DNA from: Acanthornis magna | Lineage: Eukaryota > Chordata > Aves > Passeriformes > Acanthizidae | Assembly (NCBI GenBank): GCA_036785705.1 | Contig: JAWUZG010000295.1 | Coordinates: 558,001-622,000, forward strand | Reading direction: 5' to 3' | Length of the DNA: 64,000 nt | Shown here: in pieces, positions 29,203 through 37,048 of the stretch | Numbering within the stretch: the stretch's first letter is position 1 | Layout: every line of letters begins with the position of its first letter | Position numbers and translations under genes: made by a program | The notes under the pieces: model-generated | What the model was told of the DNA's origin: nothing | What the model saw: the letters and a program-made list of their open reading frames with translations, nothing else | The model's database searches: none

Positions 29203-30154
29203 TGTCTTCGTTTGATAGACAGGTGTCTGTTTAGGAAGGTGGGAACCTTCCTTAGAACAGAGAATGTGAATCCCCTTCCCTCCGAATTATTATAACTTTA
29301 GAATCAAGGGCTCTCAGGCAAAGGTATGGGAAAAGGAATAAGAGTTTTTTTACTAGTATCTATACTGAGGTAAACAATCAGTAACAAAAAACAGTAAACA
29401 AGGTAAAGAAAAACAGTAAACAAAACCAAAAAAACTCGGTGGCAAATGTCCCTGGACTGTCAGGCACGTTCTCGGTTGGTGCAGTCACGGTCACGGCCAG
29501 CAGGGGCGCTGTTGGGCTCCTAGACCAGCCGGACAGGTGCGATGACTCCCGGGAAGCTGCAGATGGCGCTGTGCCGCGAGGTTGGACCTGTGTCGCGCGT
29601 AATGGCCGACGGGCTGGAGCAGGGTGGAGCGCAGATGGACGGGGGGGGCGCAGCAGAGAGCCCAGAGCCGGGAGATGGAGCGGCCGGGTCAGCCCACCCG
29701 GGCCAGCCAGCAGAGGAGGCGGCAGGAAACTCCGCAGTTGGGGCAGGCAGGGTGCGGGGCAGCAGGCAGGGCGCGGGGTGGTGGCAGGCGGGGGTCCCGT
29801 TCCGCTGCAGTGCAGCTGGGAGATGCACCCTCCCGGAGGGGAAGAGATGATTGGAGTCCCGTGCCCCGAGAACTCACCCACCAGGTAGAGAAAAACTAGT
29901 GCAAAGCCGGGCTTTTCTTTTCCTGCAGTCGCAGCCAAAAAAACGGAGAGCCGTTCCTTCCACTGCTGTCTCCTCCGAGACTTGTGAGCGAGTCCGTGTG
30001 TCGTTATCAAGTCTTGCTATCTCTTGTTCCCGTGCCCGCCCAGCCAAAAAGTCTTTGTCTCTTTTGTGAGAGTAAAATGTCCTCTAAGTACCGATCGTTA
30101 CTTGCCTAGCAACAGAATGGGAAAAATTCCACTTCCCCCCCCCAACCTCCAACA
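29203..30154 (-). repeat. Provirus 3' LTR (952 bp)
   Basis: Begins TGTCTTCG on the plus strand and ends CCTCCAACA, so it reads TG...CA on the minus strand too. The middle is unusually GC-rich (about 29,450-29,900) for an avian LTR and the ends are AT-rich. It contains a 210-codon open frame (29378-30010, minus) that I regard as fortuitous. I see no AATAAA on the sense strand. Confidence 0.95.
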
Positions 30155-30175
30155 TTATCCACCCCGAATTTTTTC
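30155..30175 (-). promoter_or_regulatory. Probable polypurine tract of the provirus
   Basis: Just upstream of the 3' LTR the minus strand reads GGAAAAAATTCGGGGTGGATAA. It is purine-rich but broken by TTC and T, so it is a weaker-looking plus-strand primer than in gammaretroviruses. Confidence 0.45.
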
Positions 30176-30282
30176 CATTCCAACATATTACATTGAACTT
30201 AAGCCTTTAAACTATATACATACAAGCATTACTCTGAATATACACATACAGATATGCATACAGGCACCGTGTTATGGGCAGT

Positions 30283-33200
30283 TCAACCCCAACTGAGGTC
30301 TCCCTGAGGTATGCATCGTGTCTCTCCATCCTCTTGCATCACCCACCAGGTACACCCTGGTCCTTGAGCAAAGACAACCCCACGGGTGGGTCTATCTTTG
30401 CTCAAGGCAGAATTAATCCAAACAGTTTTCCCCAGCATGCCTCTCATTTGCACTACTGGAACCTTATCCCCGTCTGCTGTTTGCAAGGGTTCAGATTGGG
30501 CAGGGCCAGCCCTGTTGGTGGAGCCTCGGGTGTTAACTAGCCAGGTGGCCTTGGCTAAATGCTGTTCCCAATTTTTGAAAGTCCCCCCACCTAAAGCCTT
30601 CAAGGTGGTTTTTAGCAGGCCGTTGCATCGCTCTACTTTACCAGCAGCAGGTGCATGATAAGGAATGTGGTACACCCACTCAATGCCATGTTCCTTAGCC
30701 CAGGTGTTTATGAGGCTATTTTTGAAATGAGTCCCGTTGTCCGACTCAATTCTCTCAGGGGTACCATGCCTCCAAAGGACTTGCCTTTCAAGGCCCAGGA
30801 TGGTGTTGCGGGCAGTGGCATGAGGTACAGAGTAGGTCTCCAGCCACCCAGTGGTGGCCTCTACCATTGTGAGCACGTAGCGCTTGCCGTGGCGGGTTTG
30901 AGGCAGTGTGATGTAATCGATCTGCCAGGCCTCCCCATACTTGTATTTGGTCCACCTTCCCCCATACCACAGGGGTTTCACCCGCTTGGCTTGCTTGATG
31001 GCAGCGCATGTCTCACAGTTATGGATCACCTGGGAGATACAGTCCATGGTTAGATCCACCCCTCGGTCTCGTGCCCACTTATAGGTGGCATCTCTGCCCT
31101 GATGGCCTGAGGCATCATGGGCCCATCGGGCTAGGAACAACTCTCCTTTGTGCTGCCAATCTAAATCTACCTGTGACACCTGTATTTTTGCAGCCTGATC
31201 TACCTGTTCATTGTTTCGGTGTTCCTCATTAGCTCGGCTCTTGGGGACATGGGCATCCACATGACGGACTTTCACAGGTAGCTTCTCTACCCGACTGGCA
31301 ATGTCTCGCCATTCGTCAGCAGCCCAGATTGGTCTTCCTCTACGTTGCCAGTTGGCCTTTTTCCACCTTTCCAACCAACCCCACAGAGCATTGGCTACCA
31401 TCCATGAATCAGTGTACAGGTACAGCTTTGGCCACTTCTCTCTTTCAGCAATGTCCAGGGCCAGCTGAACGGCTTTGAGTTCGGCAAGTTGGCTTGATCC
31501 ACCTTCTCCTTCTGTAGCCTCTGCGACCTGCCGTGTGGGGCTCCATACAGCTGCTTTCCATTTTCGGTTTGCCCCCACAATGCGACAGGAACCATCAGTG
31601 AAGAGAGCGTAGCATGTTTCATCTTGCGGCAGTTGGTTGTATGGTGGAGCTTCCTCTGCGCGAGTCACCTGTTCCTGCTCCTCTTCATCGGTGAGACCAA
31701 AGTTTTCACCTTCGGGCCAATTTGTAATTATTTCCAAGATCCCAGGGCGATTCGGGCTTCCAATACGGGCGCGCTGCGTGATGAGGGCAATCCATTTACT
31801 CCACGTGGCATCGGTGGCGTGGTGGGTAGAGGGAACCTTTCCCTTGAACATCCACCCCAGCACCGGTAGTCGGGGTGCAAGAAGAAGTTGTGCTTCCGTG
31901 CCAATAACTTCTGAGGCGGCTTGGACGCCTTCATAGGCTGCCAGAATTTCCTTCTCTGTGGGAGTGTAGTTGGCTTCGGACCCTCTGTAGCTTCGGCTCC
32001 AGAATCCCAGTGGACGACCTCGAGTCTCACCAGGCACCTTCTGCCAAAGGCTCCAGGACAGACCGTTGCCCCCGGCTGCAGAGTAGAGCACATTCTTCAC
32101 TTCTGGTCCTGTCCTGACTGGGCCAAGGGCTACCGCATGAGCGATCTCTTGCTTGATCTGGGCGAAGGCTTGTTGTTGTTCAGGGCCCCAGCGGAAATCA
32201 TTCTTCTTGCGTGTCACCAGGTAGAGAGGGCTCACAATCTGGCTGTACTCAGGGATGTGCATCCTCCAGAAGCCTATGGCACCTAGGAAAGCTTGTGTCT
32301 CCTTCTTGTTGGTTGGTGGGGACATCGCTGTGATTTTATTGATGACTTCGGTGGGAATCTGACGCCGTCCATCTTGCCACTTCACTCCCAGGAACTGGAT
32401 CTCTTTGGCAGGCCCCTTGACTTTGCTCCTTTTGATGGCGAGACCGGCTTCCAGAAGAATCTGGATGATTTTCTCTCCTTTCTCAAACACTTCTTCTGCT
32501 GTGTCCCCCCACACAATGATGTCATCGATGTACTGCAGATGTTCTGGAGCCTCACCCTTTTCCAGTGCAGCCTGGATCAGTCCGTGGCAGATGGTGGGAC
32601 TGTGTTTCCACCCCTGGGGCAGTCGGTTCCAGGTGTACTGCACGCCCCTCCAGGTGAAAGCAAACTGAGGCCTGCACTCTGCTGCCAGAGGAATGGAGAA
32701 AAATGCATTTGCAATGTCAATAGTGGCGTACCACTTTGCTGCTTTGGACTCCAGTTCATACTGGAGCTCCAGCATGTCTGGCACGGCAGCGCTCAGCGGT
32801 GGAGTCACCTCGTTCAAGGCACGATAGTCCACAGTCAATCTCCAGTCTCCATCGGATCGGCGCACAGGCCAGATGGGGCTGTTGAAGGGTGAGTGGGCCT
32901 TGCTGACCACCCCTTGGCTCTCCAGCTCACGGATCAGCTTGTGGATGGGAATCACAGCATCTCGATTCGTTCGGTACTGCCGGCGGTGCACTGTCGAGGT
33001 GGCAATTGGTACATGTTGTTCCTCCTCCTTCAAGAGTCCAACTGCAGAAGGGTTCTCTGACAGTCCAGGCAAGGTGTTCAATTGCCTAACGCCCTCTGCC
33101 TCAACAGCAGCTATTCCAAAAGCCCACCTGAGTCCTTTCGGGTCTTTGAAATAGCCATTCCGGAGGAAGTCTATGCCCAGAATACACGGGGCCTTTGGAC

Positions 33201-33411
33201 CAGTCACAATGGGATGTTTCTGCCACTCCTTCCCAGTCAGGCTCACCTCGGCTTCCACCAGCGTCAACTCTTGTGATCCCCCTGTCACCCCAGCAATAGA
33301 AATGGGTTCAGCCCCAACATGTCCCGATGGCATTAAGGTACACTGCGCACCTGTATCAACTAATGCTTCATATTTTTGTGGCTCTGATGTACCAGGCCAT
33401 CGAATCCACAC
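30283..33411 (-). CDS. pol: Provirus pol: protease, reverse transcriptase, RNase H, integrase
   Basis: An open frame of 1,042 codons with no break. Numbering from the first codon of this span (a GTG, not a true start): protease DTG at 19-21; reverse transcriptase with YIDD at 294-297; RNase H with acidic residues D606, E644 and D668; integrase with an H765/H770...C799/C802 zinc site and a D832-D891-E927 catalytic triad with exactly 35 residues between the last two. All key residues are present, so the enzymes may be functional. The frame is the same as gag and stays open back to the UAG at 33466-33468. Pol is therefore presumably made by stop-codon readthrough, not from its own start. I see no dUTPase domain. 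It ends about 130 bp before the 3' LTR. Confidence 0.95.
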   Translation of the reverse strand: MWIRWPGTSEPQKYEALVDTGAQCTLMPSGHVGAEPISIAGVTGGSQELTLVEAEVSLTGKEWQKHPIVTGPKAPCILGIDFLRNGYFKDPKGLRWAFGIAAVEAEGVRQLNTLPGLSENPSAVGLLKEEEQHVPIATSTVHRRQYRTNRDAVIPIHKLIRELESQGVVSKAHSPFNSPIWPVRRSDGDWRLTVDYRALNEVTPPLSAAVPDMLELQYELESKAAKWYATIDIANAFFSIPLAAECRPQFAFTWRGVQYTWNRLPQGWKHSPTICHGLIQAALEKGEAPEHLQYIDDIIVWGDTAEEVFEKGEKIIQILLEAGLAIKRSKVKGPAKEIQFLGVKWQDGRRQIPTEVINKITAMSPPTNKKETQAFLGAIGFWRMHIPEYSQIVSPLYLVTRKKNDFRWGPEQQQAFAQIKQEIAHAVALGPVRTGPEVKNVLYSAAGGNGLSWSLWQKVPGETRGRPLGFWSRSYRGSEANYTPTEKEILAAYEGVQAASEVIGTEAQLLLAPRLPVLGWMFKGKVPSTHHATDATWSKWIALITQRARIGSPNRPGILEIITNWPEGENFGLTDEEEQEQVTRAEEAPPYNQLPQDETCYALFTDGSCRIVGANRKWKAAVWSPTRQVAEATEGEGGSSQLAELKAVQLALDIAEREKWPKLYLYTDSWMVANALWGWLERWKKANWQRRGRPIWAADEWRDIASRVEKLPVKVRHVDAHVPKSRANEEHRNNEQVDQAAKIQVSQVDLDWQHKGELFLARWAHDASGHQGRDATYKWARDRGVDLTMDCISQVIHNCETCAAIKQAKRVKPLWYGGRWTKYKYGEAWQIDYITLPQTRHGKRYVLTMVEATTGWLETYSVPHATARNTILGLERQVLWRHGTPERIESDNGTHFKNSLINTWAKEHGIEWVYHIPYHAPAAGKVERCNGLLKTTLKALGGGTFKNWEQHLAKATWLVNTRGSTNRAGPAQSEPLQTADGDKVPVVQMRGMLGKTVWINSALSKDRPTRGVVFAQGPGCTWWVMQEDGETRCIPQGDLSWG

Positions 33412-33465
33412 AGTCCAAAAGACACGGTTTTCCCATGCCTCTACCTGGCTAGAGGCAGGGCCCCT

Positions 33466-33468
33466 CTA
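33466..33468 (-). promoter_or_regulatory. In-frame UAG between gag and pol (readthrough candidate)
   Basis: Gag and pol share one frame. The only stop between them is UAG, followed by AGGGGCCCUGCC and then 18 open codons to the pol frame. Gammaretroviruses use exactly this layout (suppressed UAG). The GGGGCCC just downstream is self-complementary and GC-rich and could help form a stimulatory structure. Confidence 0.75.
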
Positions 33469-35109
33469 GCCCTGGTTATCATTCCCTTCCTGAGCATGCA
33501 TTCCACCGTCAAGGGAATCTGACACAACATTTTCCCTTCTGTTGTACTCAGCAGGTTGGCTACAGGAAGCTGAGGCTACCTGGGCTCTGGCAGAACCCCC
33601 TCGGCTAGCGTTGCCCTCCTTAAGCTGACGCACCCGTTCTGCCAGGACAGAGGTGGGCTTCCCATCCCACCTTTTCATGTCTTCCCCATGGTCATGCAGA
33701 AAGAACCACAACTCAGCTCGTGGGGTGTACCCTCTTTCTCTAGCTGGAGGACGTCGGGCTCCAGTGTTGGGGCCTGTGACTCTCACTGGTGCCACACTGT
33801 TTTTCCTCACCTCCTCCCTGATCTCCCTCATCTCTTCCTTCAACTCCTTAACCACAGCAGAGATCTGAGCCTGCAATGGGCCATTGATCACACTTGCATA
33901 ATGCCTGAGCTTGTCAGCTACAGAGCCCACTGTCTCACGGTTGTCATCGGCATTAAACATTGCAATGTAGGTGGCATATTGGGTTGGCCCTAGACTTGCC
34001 AGGTTCCACAACATTTGCCCTGTGCATCTGACCTTGTCAGGATCATTTTCGTGCTGTCCATCCCTCCCAAAAAGCACCTCCTGTACTGCCACTTCTCTCA
34101 GCCGTTGGATCGCTTCCTCAACGGTCTTCCAGGGCAATCTACGGTAGTTCTCCTGCATTCTGTCTTTGTGAACAAACCTCTCTCTTACACTCATTAAAAG
34201 CCTCTCCCAGAGAGAAATGGGTCCCGCCTCCCTCACGAACACCTTTTCAACACCCGCGTCCAGGGCCACGGAACCCAAATTCCTGGCCTCATTACCATCC
34301 AGCTGCACGCCTGGGCCCATGCGGTCCCAAACCCGAAGTAACCAGGTTGAGAAAGCCTCGCCCTTCCGCCGCACAATGTCATCGTGCAGATTACGGATAG
34401 TGTCGTATGGCAGGGACTCGGTGATGATTATAGGCCCAGGCTCCCCTGCGGGTTGTGAAGGCCCTGGTTCCCCATCATCATCAACTGGGCGTACCGATTT
34501 GGTCTTATACTTCCTCCGCTGTACAGGGGCAACTGCTGCTGACTGTGACTGCCCTTGAGGTTCAGCTGGAACCTGGACGGTTGTAATGTCCGTGGGTTCC
34601 GCTGCTGCACCATCTAACTCTTCCCCTGTTGGGCAAGGAGAGGGCTTCCCACCAGCTGAGGAAGTATATTCTTTCAACACCTGATGTATCTTTTCCCCTC
34701 TCACTTGGAATGCAAAGTTGAACAGGCCTATCAGCAACACCAGCCACAGTACGACATCATTGGTATTTAGAGAGTATATGAACCCTCTGAGCCCTGGTAG
34801 GGTAGGCCCAAAGAGATGGGTGAAGGGTTGAGAAAAATCTTCCCCTAGTGTCGTCTCGTCACAAAAGGTACCATTACCAAACAGACTCCAAAAACATGTA
34901 CTCACGGTGTTAAAGCCCTGTAACCAAGTGACCGCCGTCCAAAGGAAATGGAAAATCCATAGATTCCTCACCTTATTGACCCATTGTGAGAACTGGATAA
35001 CAGCCACTATAGCCTTAGTTATAGGACCCATGTTTAGATAGGGAGCTGCAAATGGGAAAACCGTGGCCACGAGAATGTGCCAGCCAGACCAAGGTATGCT
35101 AGACCACAT
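33466..35109 (-). CDS. gag: Provirus gag
   Basis: Starts at the first in-frame ATG (35109), about 100 bp after the primer site, and runs 547 codons to a UAG at 33466-33468. The N-terminal third is unusually hydrophobic for a Gag. Counting from the ATG, segments around residues 10-25, 50-65 and 118-134 look membrane-inserting (the last is VVLWLVLLIGLFNFAF). A Pro/Gln/Lys-rich linker follows, then a helical capsid-like region with many charged residues. There is no CCHC zinc knuckle. The frame is intact. Spuma-like and ERVL Gag proteins also lack classical knuckles. The hydrophobic N-terminus could target Gag to membranes in place of myristoylation; that is inference. Confidence 0.9.
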   Translation of the reverse strand: MWSSIPWSGWHILVATVFPFAAPYLNMGPITKAIVAVIQFSQWVNKVRNLWIFHFLWTAVTWLQGFNTVSTCFWSLFGNGTFCDETTLGEDFSQPFTHLFGPTLPGLRGFIYSLNTNDVVLWLVLLIGLFNFAFQVRGEKIHQVLKEYTSSAGGKPSPCPTGEELDGAAAEPTDITTVQVPAEPQGQSQSAAVAPVQRRKYKTKSVRPVDDDGEPGPSQPAGEPGPIIITESLPYDTIRNLHDDIVRRKGEAFSTWLLRVWDRMGPGVQLDGNEARNLGSVALDAGVEKVFVREAGPISLWERLLMSVRERFVHKDRMQENYRRLPWKTVEEAIQRLREVAVQEVLFGRDGQHENDPDKVRCTGQMLWNLASLGPTQYATYIAMFNADDNRETVGSVADKLRHYASVINGPLQAQISAVVKELKEEMREIREEVRKNSVAPVRVTGPNTGARRPPARERGYTPRAELWFFLHDHGEDMKRWDGKPTSVLAERVRQLKEGNASRGGSARAQVASASCSQPAEYNRRENVVSDSLDGGMHAQEGNDNQG

Positions 35110-35212
35110 GGTGTCACTTAGTGAGGTTTCTATGTTCAGCACACTAAAAATGGGTCTCCCAGAAACTGTTATTCCTTTTGCACCCTTTTTTTTTTCCCCT
35201 CAATGCCCTCGA

Positions 35213-35230
35213 GCCCCACGTTGGGCGCCA
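35213..35230 (-). promoter_or_regulatory. Primer-binding site, tRNA-Lys type
   Basis: On the minus strand TGGCGCCCAACGTGGGGC lies five bases after the 5' LTR. This is the 18-nt complement of the 3' end of tRNA-Lys(1,2), the primer of foamy viruses and several betaretroviruses. Elements named ERV-L were named for a leucine tRNA primer, so the lysine site is notable. Confidence 0.9.
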
Positions 35231-35235
35231 AAATC

Positions 35236-36187
35236 TGTCTTCGTTTGATAGACAGGTGTCTGTTTAGGAAGGTGGGAACCTTCCTTAGAACAGAGAATGT
35301 GAATCCCCTTCCCTCCGAATTATTATAACTTTAGAATCAAGGGCTCTCAGGCAAAGGTATGGGAAAAGGAATAAGAGTTTTTTTACTAGTATCTATACTG
35401 AGGTAAACAATCAGTAACAAAAAACAGTAAACAAGGTAAAGAAAAACAGTAAACAAAACCAAAAAAACTCGGTGGCAAATGTCCCTGGACTGTCAGGCAC
35501 GTTCTCGGTTGGTGCAGTCACGGTCACGGCCAGCAGGGGCGCTGTTGGGCTCCTAGACCAGCCGGACAGGTGCGATGACTCCCGGGAAGCTGCAGATGGC
35601 GCTGTGCCGCGAGGTTGGACCTGTGTCGCGCGTAATGGCCGACGGGCTGGAGCAGGGTGGAGCGCAGATGGACGGGGGGGGCGCAGCAGAGAGCCCAGAG
35701 CCGGGAGATGGAGCGGCCGGGTCAGCCCACCCGGGCCAGCCAGCAGAGGAGGCGGCAGGAAACTCCGCAGTTGGGGCAGGCAGGGTGCGGGGCAGCAGGC
35801 AGGGCGCGGGGTGGTGGCAGGCGGGGGTCCCGTTCCGCTGCAGTGCAGCTGGGAGATGCACCCTCCCGGAGGGGAAGAGATGATTGGAGTCCCGTGCCCC
35901 GAGAACTCACCCACCAGGTAGAGAAAAACTAGTGCAAAGCCGGGCTTTTCTTTTCCTGCAGTCGCAGCCAAAAAAACGGAGAGCCGTTCCTTCCACTGCT
36001 GTCTCCTCCGAGACTTGTGAGCGAGTCCGTGTGTCGTTATCAAGTCTTGCTATCTCTTGTTCCCGTGCCCGCCCAGCCAAAAAGTCTTTGTCTCTTTTGT
36101 GAGAGTAAAATGTCCTCTAAGTACCGATCGTTACTTGCCTAGCAACAGAATGGGAAAAATTCCACTTCCCCCCCCCAACCTCCAACA
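35236..36187 (-). repeat. Provirus 5' LTR (952 bp)
   Basis: Same sequence as 29203-30154 by eye, at an offset of 6,033 bp throughout. It carries the presumed promoter that would drive gag-pol leftward, in the same direction as FBXO15. Confidence 0.95.
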
Positions 36188-36192
36188 AAAGC
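36188..36192. repeat. Target-site duplication, right copy
   Basis: AAAGC directly follows the CA end of the right LTR and matches 29198-29202. Confidence 0.9.
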
Positions 36193-36351
36193 TCTACCAA
36201 TGAAGAGAAGAATATAGGAAGAAATACTACAGGGAAGCTTTCTAACAACGAGCTAACTTGTTGAGTCAAACCAATGTCAGACAGCTCCTACAGACACATT
36301 ATCCACCAGTCACACCCAAAAAATCTTCAAAAATCCTCAGTTAAAACTCAC

Positions 36352-36561
36352 CCCTTCTTTTTGGGAGGTCTGCCCAGAGGAAGAAGCAATGGTGTAACTC
36401 CATACAGTTTTAGGGTTGACAGGATGTCTAAGCACAGCCAGTCTCTACCATACCAAAGCACGGTAACTGATGTGTCCTTAAACGATAGCTTTGGCTTCTC
36501 CATTACATGTTCTTTTCCATTTTTGTCCTTCAGTGCAATTACCCAACTCAAGCCAGAGACA
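36352..36561 (-). CDS. FBXO15: FBXO15 coding exon
   Basis: A 210-bp minus-strand exon. The acceptor is ...AATAACAG at 36562 and the donor AAGGG|GTGAGT at 36351. It completes an Asn codon split with the exon at 36806, stays open, and leaves in phase 2. It encodes GLSWVIALKDKNGKEHVMEK and then DTSVTVLWYG, matching the FBXO15 core that in mammals reads GLGW.I.LK.K.GKE..ME...L...DTSVTV.WYG. The provirus 5' LTR begins 164 bp downstream of the donor. Confidence 0.9.
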
Positions 36562-36805
36562 CTGTTATTTAGGAATTGAGAGGGGAGAGGGGTGTTTAAA
36601 ACAAAATTCCCAAAGTGACAACAGTTAAACTATGCTTTCAACAGTTTTATATTTCTACTAACTGCTACTTATGTTCCTCAGTTTCAGCAATTTCTAGATT
36701 ATCATCGCATCTTCCCATTTTATAGCTCTATTTCTATACCCCCAAGCCATTAATATTTTGTACATTCTTCTCAAGTAAATCTCTTTGTGACAAGGCATTG
36801 CTTAC

Positions 36806-37048
36806 TTCATAGCTTCTTTGCTCACAAATGGAAGACCTGTATAAGGATCTAGAGGTTTAGCGAGAAGCATTACTCTCGTTTTGAAGGCAGATGTCTGTTT
36901 GAAGATGGATTCATTCTTCCAGTACCCAGGGTTCTTATCATGTAGAGCATCACAGCCCAAAGAAACAGTTTCTGGTTGTTTAGGCTTCGTTTTCCACATT
37001 GTCCATTTTGGTTGCAAAGCCCTGGAATAGAGTTTCAGCCAAAGTCCA
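36806..37048 (-). CDS. FBXO15: FBXO15 coding exon
   Basis: A 243-bp minus-strand exon. The acceptor is ...TTTTATTTTCAG at 37049 and the donor GCTATGAA|GTAAGC at 36805. It continues the F-box exon in phase (CA|T gives His), has 80 uninterrupted codons and leaves in phase 2. It encodes GLWLKLYSRALQPKW, then DKNPGYWKNESIFKQ and AKPLDPYTGLPF. The spacing and motifs D..GYWK.E.I.KQ and KP..PYTGLP are characteristic of FBXO15. Confidence 0.9.

Larger units (their letters stand above)
29203..36187 (-). mobile_element. Full-length env-less class III (ERVL/spuma-related) provirus
   Basis: A 6,985-bp provirus transcribed from the minus strand: 5' LTR at the right, primer site, gag, UAG codon, pol (protease, reverse transcriptase, RNase H, integrase), then the 3' LTR at the left. 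Only about 130 bp separate the pol stop from the 3' LTR, so there is no env. The LTRs lie at a constant offset of 6,033 bp with no length difference, and by eye are identical. A 5-bp duplication flanks the element. No env, a 5-bp duplication, no zinc knuckle in gag and the reverse transcriptase style all point to the ERVL/class III group. The insertion must be very recent on an evolutionary scale. It lies in the FBXO15 intron in the sense direction, 164 bp beyond the donor of the 36352-36561 exon. Confidence 0.95.

Noticed and set aside
29439..29888. 149-codon plus-strand frame (repeated at 35472-35921)
   Set aside because: Antisense to the LTR in its GC-rich centre. The duplicate exists only because the LTR is duplicated.
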